NCBI GenBank assembly: GCA_015520475.1
Contig: WAQA01000028.1
Span: 1-9,014 of the forward strand
DNA: 9,014 nt
From: Candidatus Bathyarchaeota archaeon
Lineage (GTDB): Archaea > Thermoproteota > Bathyarchaeia > Bathyarchaeales > WAQA01
Direction of reading: 5' to 3'
The position numbers and the translations under genes were made by a program. Of this stretch, positions 1 to 6,128 are shown one piece after another. Each line of letters begins with the position of its first letter. Position 1 is the first letter of the stretch. The notes under the pieces are model-generated. The model ran no database searches and had not been told where the DNA came from. It saw nothing but the letters and a program-made list of their open reading frames with translations.

Positions 1-1
1 A

Positions 2-1450
2 ATTAAGAAGGTTATTAAATCCTTGAAAGAGAATAATGTCCGTTGGGTTCACTCCACATTCGTTGACATTCGAGGTCTAATGCAGGATGTGAGTATACCT
101 GCCAGAGAATACATTGAGGGCAACGCCTTCACGTCTGGGATAGGCTTCGACGGTTCATCAATCAGAGGGTTCAAGTCGATTGAGGAGTCAGACATGGTTC
201 TAATGCCTGACCCGAAGACTCTAGCGATCATCCCATGGACCAGTGATGAGAAACAGAAGAGTGCAATAGTGATAGGGGATGTCTACGAGGCCTATGGCAG
301 CAATCAACCATCAGAGGTATGTCCCAGAGGATACGTTGCCAAGCGGGCTGTGAAGGCAGCTGAGGATATGGGATACACAGGATACTTCGGTCCGGAAATA
401 GAGTACTTCATCTTCTCATCGATAGATCCAACAAAGCTCGTCTGGGATCTATGGGTGAGTCCTAAGGGAGGAGAGGGAGACTCATGGGGAGCTCCAAGAG
501 TCGTCCCTGAATCTCCTGAGATAACGCCTGGAAGATTCACTTTAAGGCCTAAAGAAGCATACTTCAGACCTCCGCCAGAAGACACGACGATAGAGTACCG
601 TAACGAGGTTGCATCCATACTCGAAGATAGCTTCGGCTTTAAAGTTGAGATGCATCACCATGAGGTAGCAACAGCCGGACAACTCGAGATAGACTTCAGA
701 TATGGAGGGCTTGTTGAGACGGCTGACAGAACAATGTATTATAAGTTCGTGGCGAAGAACGTGGCTAAGAAGTATGGGATGATAGCTACATTCATGCCTA
801 AGCCAGTATACCTTGACAATGCAAGCGGGATGCACGTTCACACCTCTCTCTGGAAGGACGGTGAGAATGCGATGTACGATGAGAATGACGAATATGCCGA
901 GCTCAGCCAGACTGGAAGATACTTCGTAGGAGGATTACTGGAGCATGCTAGGGCCCTAACGGCTGTTTGCTGCCCGACAGTGAACTCCTATAAGAGGCTT
1001 GTACCTGGATTTGAAGCTCCAATCTACATAATGTGGTCTCGACGTAACAGATCCGCGTTGGTCAGGATACCGGTGTACTTTAGAGGTCCAGAATACGCAT
1101 CACATAAACGCGCTGAATTCAGATCCGTCGATCCATCATGCAATCCATACCTGGCGTTCTCATGCATACTGATGGCTGGTCTAGACGGTGTCAAGAAGAA
1201 GATTGATCCGGGAGATCCCGTTGACGAGGACGTGTATGCCCTCACCCCAGAGAGGAGAAGAGCCCTAGGAATAGGAGAGCTACCTACAACATTGAAGGAT
1301 GCACTGGAGGAGATGAAGAGTGACGAGGTTATCCATAGAACGCTTGGAAGCCACATCTTCGACGCCTTCATAGAGTATAAGACTAACGACTGGAACCAGT
1401 ACTGCCTCTACGTGACTCCTTGGGAAATAATGAAATACTTGGACTACTAA
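2..1450 (+). CDS. glnA: Glutamine synthetase, type I-alpha (5' end outside window)
   Basis: Makes glutamine from glutamate, ammonia and ATP in the cytosol. The frame is open to the left edge, so at least 482 codons are present and the start lies upstream; the TTG at 23 is merely the first start-like codon. Numbered from that TTG: FDGSS at 42-46, metal ligands in GPEIEYF (123-129), HHHEV (211-215) and GQLEID (219-224), the ATP/metal motif around SGMHVH (268-273), the flap Glu in VPGFEAP (327-333), NRSALVRIP (342-350) and EFRSVDPSCNPYLA (365-378). The C-terminal part (DVYALTPE...LPTTL) matches GSI-alpha rather than the adenylylated GSI-beta form. Oddities: Ser52 stands where Bacillus subtilis GSI-alpha has the feedback residue Arg62, and a roughly 30-residue longer segment lies at about 140-175. 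Two small RAM-domain genes follow after 7 nt, suggesting a shared operon. Confidence 0.97.
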   Translation: MKKVIKSLKENNVRWVHSTFVDIRGLMQDVSIPAREYIEGNAFTSGIGFDGSSIRGFKSIEESDMVLMPDPKTLAIIPWTSDEKQKSAIVIGDVYEAYGSNQPSEVCPRGYVAKRAVKAAEDMGYTGYFGPEIEYFIFSSIDPTKLVWDLWVSPKGGEGDSWGAPRVVPESPEITPGRFTLRPKEAYFRPPPEDTTIEYRNEVASILEDSFGFKVEMHHHEVATAGQLEIDFRYGGLVETADRTMYYKFVAKNVAKKYGMIATFMPKPVYLDNASGMHVHTSLWKDGENAMYDENDEYAELSQTGRYFVGGLLEHARALTAVCCPTVNSYKRLVPGFEAPIYIMWSRRNRSALVRIPVYFRGPEYASHKRAEFRSVDPSCNPYLAFSCILMAGLDGVKKKIDPGDPVDEDVYALTPERRRALGIGELPTTLKDALEEMKSDEVIHRTLGSHIFDAFIEYKTNDWNQYCLYVTPWEIMKYLDY

Positions 1451-1457
1451 AAAGATA

Positions 1458-1703
1458 TTGGTGAAAAGATTGAGGGCATATATATTCGTAAAGACGAAGC
1501 CGGGAACATCGGAGGAGGTTGTAGAGAGAATTAAGAGTCGTGTTAAAGAGGTTGTCCAGGCAGATTCGATCTACGGCCGCTTTGACGCTATAATCATGAT
1601 TGAAGCGCCAAACCTTGAAAGTATAAATGAAATCCTCTACAAAGTTATCGAGAAGGACCCGAATATAGTGCATACAGAGACCTCACTGACCCTCTCAGGA
1701 TAA
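1458..1703 (+). CDS. Stand-alone Lrp/AsnC ligand-binding (RAM) domain protein, copy 1
   Basis: An 81-residue protein that is only an Lrp/AsnC effector domain (beta-alpha-beta-beta-alpha-beta, ACT-like), with no helix-turn-helix. The hallmarks are an N-terminal strand (AYIFVKTKPG), an amphipathic helix, the GRFDAIIMIE strand motif near residue 41, a second helix (INEILYKVIEK) and the closing VHTETSLTL strand. Such domains bind amino acids and form dimers to octamers. Without a DNA-binding part it could modulate a full-length Lrp protein or an enzyme; that is inference. The start is TTG 1458 or GTG 1461, with no clear ribosome site, and lies 7-10 nt after glnA, so translation may be coupled to it. 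It is paralogous to the next gene. Confidence 0.88.
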   Translation: MVKRLRAYIFVKTKPGTSEEVVERIKSRVKEVVQADSIYGRFDAIIMIEAPNLESINEILYKVIEKDPNIVHTETSLTLSG

Positions 1704-1719
1704 TCGGTCGAGGATAACG

Positions 1720-2004
1720 GTGATGGACTCAAGTAAGGATCTTAGGAAGAAGGCTCTTAGGGCATTCGTTATGGTCAGGGTGAAACCTGGCACAAGCGAG
1801 GATATAGTCAGATCCAGAAGGATAAAGGGTGTAAAGATGGCCAATTCCGTCTTGGGAAGGTTCGATGCAGTCGTGGTCATAGAGGCTGAAAGCCTAGATG
1901 AACTTAAGAGGATAATCTATGATATGATAGAGCAGCATCCAAACGTTGTCCATACTGAAACGTTAATCTCAATATTCCATCCTCCCCCTCCAACTCCCCC
2001 ATAA
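1720..2004 (+). CDS. Stand-alone Lrp/AsnC ligand-binding (RAM) domain protein, copy 2
   Basis: A 94-residue second RAM-only protein. It shares with copy 1 the segments VKPGTSE, GRFDA, I(E/I)A(E/P)xLxxxxxI(I/L)Y and HP/DPN(V/I)VHTET, so the pair arose by tandem duplication. It differs by a basic N-terminal extension (KDLRKKALRA), a loop two residues shorter before the GRFDA strand with extra arginines, and a proline-rich tail (HPPPPTPP). No HTH domain is present. Adjacent starts are GTG 1720 and ATG 1723; GAGG at 1710-1713 sits 9 nt before the ATG, so ATG 1723 is a good alternative. It lies 16 nt after copy 1 in the glnA operon. Different copies may sense different ligands or form hetero-oligomers (inference). 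Confidence 0.87.
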   Translation: MMDSSKDLRKKALRAFVMVRVKPGTSEDIVRSRRIKGVKMANSVLGRFDAVVVIEAESLDELKRIIYDMIEQHPNVVHTETLISIFHPPPPTPP

Positions 2005-2025
2005 ACCAGAAGTAAGAATGAGGAA

Positions 2026-2030
2026 GGAGG
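2026..2030 (+). promoter_or_regulatory. Strong Shine-Dalgarno GGAGG with no canonical start behind it
   Basis: GGAGG ends at 2030, in a purine stretch from 2020. It is the best ribosome site before the condensing-enzyme gene, yet no ATG, GTG or TTG in that gene's frame lies 5-12 nt downstream. ATC 2042 is 11 nt away in frame. TTG 2032 is out of frame. ATG 2018 is in frame but is followed by TGA at 2033. Confidence 0.6.
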
Positions 2031-2035
2031 ATTGA

Positions 2036-3250
2036 TCCACTATCGATCCAGAAGAACTCTACTTTAATAAGCTGCCGCTTAATACGGAACCTATAATCGA
2101 CGATACAACCCTGAGAGACGGCGTCCAGATGCCTGGCCTAGCCGTCTCACCAGAGGACGCGGCTAAGATAGCTCAGCTCCTCGACGAGATAGGCGTTGAA
2201 AGGATAGAGCTCCACCACTACCAGCAATCAGACAAGAAGGCTGTAAAGCTGATTCAAGACTTAAACTTAAACGCTAGAATCGCTGGATGGTGTAGGGCTG
2301 TAAAAGATGATGTAGACGACGCATTAGACTGTGGATTCGAAGAGATAGGAATATCCCATCCAGTCTCCTTTATACATTTCAAGGCTAAATGGCCTGATAA
2401 GACGGCTGATGATCTCCTTAGAAGAGTGGTTGATGTCGTCGAGTATGCAGCCAAAGATCATGGACTTAGAGTATTTGTTCATGGTGAAGACAGTACAAGA
2501 GCCGACTGGAACTTTGAGAAGAGATTTATAAATGCGGTTGCAGATGCAGGGGCTGAATGCTATAGGATCTGTGATACTGTTGGGATAGGCCTCTCAGACA
2601 TAAATGCTCCTTTACCAAACGGTATACCCGCCAAAGTGAAGGCTATAAAAGCTGAGACAAAGATCGGAGATATCGAGATACATGCCCACGATGACTTCGG
2701 AAACGCTGTTGAGAACACTCTTGCGGCTATCAGGGCAGCGTCAGACGTCTGGGATAGGATCTATGCAAGCACAACTTTCTTGGGGATCGGTGAGAGGGCT
2801 GGAAACGCTGAAACAGAGAAGGTTATAATGAATCTTCTTCTACATCATGGAGTTAAAAAATTCGAGGGGAAAACTGAAAAGATAAAGTATATAGCTGACT
2901 TCATAAGTAGGGCAACCAGCTACGTGATTCCGCCGAACAAGGCTATAGTTGGAGATTACGCCTTCGCCCATGAATCAGGCATCCATACGCATGGGGTCTT
3001 AAGAGACCCATTAACCTATGAACCCTACCCGCCTGAACTAGTAGGTAATAAACGGAGATTAACTATCGGAAAACAATCTGGAAAGGCAATAATAAGATAT
3101 AAAATCGAGGAGATCACAGGTAAAACGCCAAGCGAGACCATGCTAAAAACGGTTATACAGAAGGTTAAAGAGATCTATAATAATGGAAGAAGGGCTTCAT
3201 TGAAGGATGCTGAATTCAAAGAGATACTTCGTGAGGTTGGATTAATCTAA
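2036..3250 (+). CDS. Homocitrate / isopropylmalate synthase-family condensing enzyme, start unresolved
   Basis: A DRE-TIM metallolyase that condenses acetyl-CoA with a 2-oxo acid (candidates: homocitrate, isopropylmalate or citramalate synthase). The metal/catalytic motif DDTTLRDG is encoded at 2099-2122. Counting from ATG 2129: HAHDDFGNAVENT at 185-197 (metal HxH), GIGERAGNAETE at 219-230 and AHESGIHTHG at 280-289. The family's C-terminal LeuA allosteric domain is absent, so it resembles NifV/HCS/AksA in size (about 400 residues). The open frame begins at 2036 after TGA 2033. No ATG/GTG/TTG occurs until 2129, which is past DTTLRDG and would give a dead enzyme, so I mark the whole open frame. 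Codons 2036-2098 look coding (TIDPEELYFNKLP). It is the last gene of the glnA run. The substrate cannot be told from sequence alone. Confidence 0.85.
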   Translation, partial: STIDPEELYFNKLPLNTEPIIDDTTLRDGVQMPGLAVSPEDAAKIAQLLDEIGVERIELHHYQQSDKKAVKLIQDLNLNARIAGWCRAVKDDVDDALDCGFEEIGISHPVSFIHFKAKWPDKTADDLLRRVVDVVEYAAKDHGLRVFVHGEDSTRADWNFEKRFINAVADAGAECYRICDTVGIGLSDINAPLPNGIPAKVKAIKAETKIGDIEIHAHDDFGNAVENTLAAIRAASDVWDRIYASTTFLGIGERAGNAETEKVIMNLLLHHGVKKFEGKTEKIKYIADFISRATSYVIPPNKAIVGDYAFAHESGIHTHGVLRDPLTYEPYPPELVGNKRRLTIGKQSGKAIIRYKIEEITGKTPSETMLKTVIQKVKEIYNNGRRASLKDAEFKEILREVGLI

Positions 3251-3262
3251 ATGCTCCCTCAA

Positions 3263-3268
3263 TTTTTT
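3263..3268 (+). terminator. T6 tract, probable end of the glnA operon
   Basis: Six T residues 13 nt after the condensing-enzyme stop, with a T5 at 3318-3322 as possible backup. Archaeal RNA polymerase terminates on such tracts without needing a hairpin. The facing gene is on the other strand. Confidence 0.45.
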
Positions 3269-3343
3269 GAAGAGGAATAACTCCAAATAGCATCTTTCCC
3301 CTCATCTACCAGAGCAATTTTTAACGATGGATTATTCAATCCG

Positions 3344-3356
3344 GGTTACGGTAACC
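3344..3356. repeat. Perfect inverted repeat GGTTAC-G-GTAACC
   Basis: Six-base arms separated by one base, in the 169-nt spacer between two convergent genes. A 1-nt loop is too tight for a good RNA hairpin, so a protein-binding dyad is more likely than a terminator. No promoter is evident nearby. Confidence 0.4.
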
Positions 3357-3419
3357 ATCAGAATCGTAAATATCACATTCATCAATTATGGTCTCCATAG
3401 ACGCTTCTAACGCTGAAAA

Positions 3420-4247
3420 CTATATCTCAAATAAGTTAACCTTTAATTCCCCGTTTGACAGCTCCCCTACAAGTATCTGTCCGCTTCTCATATTCATCCA
3501 TTCATCTTCAAGATTTGTTCTTTCAGATGCAACTATCAGGCTTCCAGAGTTGATGGTGTAGGCTATCTGCGATACATGCTGGTTCTTGAAGCATAGGGCC
3601 TCTCCCCCTCCCTTCTCGTCATATTCGCAGTATACGTAGAGTCTCTCCCCATCGCTTAAGATGGTATTCAACACTGAATATGGCCTCTTCTTTTTAGGAT
3701 ATTTATGTCTGTTCTCCATCCATAAACTAGACATCTCATCCTTAAATCTTCGGAGGGCCTCCTGGAAGCTCCTTCCACCCTCCATCTCCTTCACAATATA
3801 CCAGAAGTACACTTCGCTGTCGTTGACGCCTCTCACCATTCCACCCCAATCGCCTAACGCCTCTATAACCTCGTCTGGAATGTTTATGGTTCCGTTATGT
3901 GCAAAGATGTATCTTTTATAGTTGAACGGCTGGGAGTTCTCGATTGATATAAGTTTCTCTTTTGGGAGGCCTCTAGGATTACTTGCCTGTCTAATATGCG
4001 CTACAAAGATCCTGGAGTATGCGTTTTTCACGGCGGAGATGAACCTCTCCTTCTCTTTGAAGACCGCTCCTTCACTCTTAACAATTACTGGATCTCCGTT
4101 ATCGGCGTAGTATCCGACTCCCCACCCATCACTCTGTAAGCGTTTACCATCGCAATTACTCTGCCTCAATAAGGAGCATGGATCATCCACGAGATACTTT
4201 CTAGCGTTAACTGCTTCAACAGATATCATCCCGAAGAGACGGCACAT
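3420..4247 (-). CDS. Class II (Ntn-type) glutamine amidotransferase, YafJ/EgtC-like, stand-alone
   Basis: 275 residues, the typical size of a glutaminase-only protein. After removal of Met1, Cys2 (MCRLFG) becomes the N-terminal nucleophile that releases ammonia from glutamine. Also visible are SDGWGVGYY (39-47), VAHIRQAS (82-89, with the Arg that grips the glutamine carboxylate), QPF (106-108), FAHNGTIN (115-122, oxyanion Asn-Gly), NDSE (142-145) and VASERT (239-244). No synthetase, sugar-isomerase or PRTase domain is attached, so the ammonia acceptor is unknown; a partner encoded elsewhere or a gamma-glutamyl amide hydrolase role (as in EgtC) is possible. ATG 4247 has GAGG (4259-4256) 8 nt upstream. 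It is divergent from the 5S gene. After the TAG stop the frame stays open for 27 more codons, to TGA at 3338-3336. Confidence 0.93.
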   Translation of the reverse strand: MCRLFGMISVEAVNARKYLVDDPCSLLRQSNCDGKRLQSDGWGVGYYADNGDPVIVKSEGAVFKEKERFISAVKNAYSRIFVAHIRQASNPRGLPKEKLISIENSQPFNYKRYIFAHNGTINIPDEVIEALGDWGGMVRGVNDSEVYFWYIVKEMEGGRSFQEALRRFKDEMSSLWMENRHKYPKKKRPYSVLNTILSDGERLYVYCEYDEKGGGEALCFKNQHVSQIAYTINSGSLIVASERTNLEDEWMNMRSGQILVGELSNGELKVNLFEI

Positions 4248-4306
4248 ATAATCATCCTCTAACGGAGTATCCTTCCATCAACTCTTCACAGATAGATTAA
4301 CACTAA

Positions 4307-4314
4307 CTTATAAA
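4307..4314 (-). promoter_or_regulatory. TATA box for the amidotransferase gene
   Basis: On the minus strand this reads TTTATAAG, a near-consensus archaeal TATA element. A start about 25 nt downstream (near 4285) would leave a leader of about 37 nt containing the GAGG ribosome site. The BRE just upstream is weak. Confidence 0.6.
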
Positions 4315-4408
4315 CATTAATCAGATGAGTATCCCTGTAGATGTTTGAGTGGATTGTTTAAGGGGGAAGGCTGTATTTGGAGTGAAACTATGGGAGACTG
4401 AAAAGTAA

Positions 4409-4416
4409 ACTTTATC
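4409..4416 (+). promoter_or_regulatory. Promoter of the 5S rRNA gene
   Basis: ACTTTATC, preceded by a purine-rich BRE-like stretch (AAAAGTAA at 4401-4408), is centred about 27 nt before the first base of the 5S helix. That is the standard archaeal TATA-to-start distance, indicating independent transcription of the 5S gene. Confidence 0.6.
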
Positions 4417-4440
4417 TGTTATGTCTTCACTAAAAGATAG

Positions 4441-4569
<129 letters not shown>

Positions 4570-4605
4570 TCAATCATGAAATCCCAAGAAACATCTACGG
4601 TTGAA

Positions 4606-5778
4606 TCATCCCTTCTGCAGCTTTGATGTTGGGTAAACACCATACTTCCTCGCCGCTTCAATCATAACCATGAAGTATTCTGTCTTTACGTTTGGATGTA
4701 TCGTGTTTGATGAGCCGAGTATGTATCCTCCTCCAGGAGCAGCGTCATGGATATCCCTTATGGTTTCCTTGATGACTCTTTCTCTTGGGCCGAAGACTAA
4801 GGTTCTGGCGCAGTCAACATTCCCCCATAACACAAGGTTTGGGAAGGCTTCTCGTAGATCCTTAAGTTTCATGCCTGATTGGATGTCTATTTCGCCGTAT
4901 CCGTCGACTCCGGAGTCCAATAAGAGTTCCTTGGCGATCGGCCAGATGTTCCCGTCTGTCCTGAAGATGTAGGGGATGCCGAGGTGATGACAGAAATCAG
5001 TGATCCTCCTTAATCTAGGCAAAATAAATCTTCTAAAGGTTTCTGGAGAGTATACTGGTCCATGCGCAGTGGCTAGGTCTCCGCCTCCAAGTATGAAGTC
5101 TGCCCCATGCTTCTTTGACGCTTCAATCATCTTTAGTGTTCGTTCAAGCTGTCTATCTAGGTATCTCTCAATAAGGTCAGGTCTCGAGAGGGTTGCGATG
5201 AGCCACGGTTGATCTATCGGTATACCTATCCCTCCATAGCCAGCTATAAACTTCTCGTTGCCGAGCTTCTTCACTATCAAGTCGTAAGCCTCGAATGTTG
5301 TCTCGTCAATATTGAACTTTTCGTCTTCTAGGGATTTGACGATCTGTTCTATTGCCTTGATTCCTTCACGTCTAACAGCCGAGTCTACAAGCATGCATTC
5401 CATCGAGGATGGATTGTACCTCTCTATATGCCAGAGGCCTGTGGATTCATCTTCGAAGTAATATGTGTATTTGTCTATGATTCTTGTCGGTCCTCTTGAT
5501 TCTGCGCCGGGGACTAGTGGAGGCCTCACAATGTCAAGTTCAAGTTTAACATGGATCTCAACGATGTCTCTCACAATCCTCTTTACGAGGATGTCTCTCT
5601 TCCCCTTATAGGTGAGCTCGTATATCTGTACCTGTCCAGGGCCTGAAGCTGCTGTATATGCCTCCCTACCTAAGATTTCAGAGGCTATGTTTGGTGATAT
5701 GGCCTGTTCGAATAGTGGAACTCTGTCAGGCTCCTCAAAATTGAAGGCTGCCTCAACCCTCTCCCAAGAAGATGGCAA
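4606..5778 (-). CDS. Uroporphyrinogen decarboxylase-superfamily protein (methyltransferase-like), zinc ligands absent
   Basis: 390 residues with the URO-D/MtaA barrel pattern: WERVEAAFNFEEPDRVP at the N-terminus (5-21), GGGDLATAHGPVYSPETF (231-248), FILPRLRRI (251-259), WGNVDCARTLVFG (318-330) and a closing GGGYILGSSNTI (349-360). The superfamily contains heme HemE and the corrinoid methyltransferases MtaA, MtbA and CmuA. The usual MtaA zinc motif (H-x-C-G, then a later Cys) is replaced by RTDG at 273-276 and GSS at 355-357, and HemE's N-terminal RQAGR-type motif is also absent. It may therefore be neither a zinc methyltransferase nor a true decarboxylase. The start is TTG 5778, with GGAGAGG (5792-5786) 7 nt upstream. 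No corrinoid protein or methyltransferase partner gene is nearby. Confidence 0.85.
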   Translation of the reverse strand: MPSSWERVEAAFNFEEPDRVPLFEQAISPNIASEILGREAYTAASGPGQVQIYELTYKGKRDILVKRIVRDIVEIHVKLELDIVRPPLVPGAESRGPTRIIDKYTYYFEDESTGLWHIERYNPSSMECMLVDSAVRREGIKAIEQIVKSLEDEKFNIDETTFEAYDLIVKKLGNEKFIAGYGGIGIPIDQPWLIATLSRPDLIERYLDRQLERTLKMIEASKKHGADFILGGGDLATAHGPVYSPETFRRFILPRLRRITDFCHHLGIPYIFRTDGNIWPIAKELLLDSGVDGYGEIDIQSGMKLKDLREAFPNLVLWGNVDCARTLVFGPRERVIKETIRDIHDAAPGGGYILGSSNTIHPNVKTEYFMVMIEAARKYGVYPTSKLQKG

Positions 5779-5870
5779 ATCAATTCCTCTCCACTTAACA
5801 TCTCCGTCATGGATGGTTTTATGGTCAGTATCGGATCATGCCGGATACTTCAGTAATATACTGTGTGAAG

Positions 5871-5879
5871 GTATATATC
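5871..5879 (-). promoter_or_regulatory. Possible TATA box for the URO-D-like gene
   Basis: The minus strand reads GATATATAC, giving a leader of about 70 nt to TTG 5778. A second AT-rich candidate (GTATATTACT, near 5852-5862) would give a shorter leader, so the choice is uncertain. Confidence 0.35.
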
Positions 5880-5899
5880 CTTTCAACTGAACATTTCCG

Positions 5900-5911
5900 A
5901 GGCTGCAGCCT
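5900..5911. repeat. 12-bp perfect palindrome AGGCTGCAGCCT
   Basis: Fully self-complementary, with no spacer, and about 20 nt upstream of the putative minus-strand TATA box of the URO-D-like gene. That is a reasonable spot for a regulator site; it is only a pattern, with no known regulator. Confidence 0.35.
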
Positions 5912-6128
5912 TAAAGGCTTATGCCCTTACATTCTCAAGGAAGATCTGCTTATGGGAGGATCCGGATGAGTTATGTCTCATGGGTTAACCTCTACGCGGC
6001 TCTCCTCCCTCACGGTTGATGTGGAGATGATATGGGTCTACAGAAGACATAAAAGATTACTGCTCTATAAACTTCGGATTTTTACTCAAAATTTATTACT
6101 TACATTATACATTTTTTGAGGGGGAACG
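5912..6128. other. Non-coding remainder of the 350-nt divergent spacer
   Basis: Together with 5779-5911 this separates the URO-D-like gene from the DUF1512 gene. I see no tRNA and no convincing gene. One 32-codon + strand reading frame (ATG 5921 to TGA 6019) lacks a ribosome site. AT richness rises after about 6060, where the DUF1512 promoter should lie. Confidence 0.5.
6064..6072 (+). promoter_or_regulatory. Probable TATA box for the DUF1512 operon
   Basis: TCTATAAAC would place the start near 6092-6095 and leave a leader of about 35 nt ending in GAGGGGG (6118-6124). A second AT-rich site, ATTTATTA at 6091-6098, is possible but would put the start on top of the ribosome site. Confidence 0.4.

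Noticed and set aside
2018..2035. Selenocysteine or Trp decoding of TGA 2033 after ATG 2018
   Set aside because: The URO-D-like, map and zinc-ribbon genes end naturally at TGA, there is no SECIS-like element, and ATG 2018 has no ribosome site.
2129..3250. Taking ATG 2129 as the true start of the condensing enzyme
   Set aside because: It cuts off DDTTLRDG, which carries an essential metal ligand and the catalytic Arg of the family, although that motif is intact just upstream in the same frame.
5921..6019. 32-codon + strand reading frame in the URO-D/DUF1512 spacer
   Set aside because: No ribosome site, no recognisable motif, and short enough to occur by chance.
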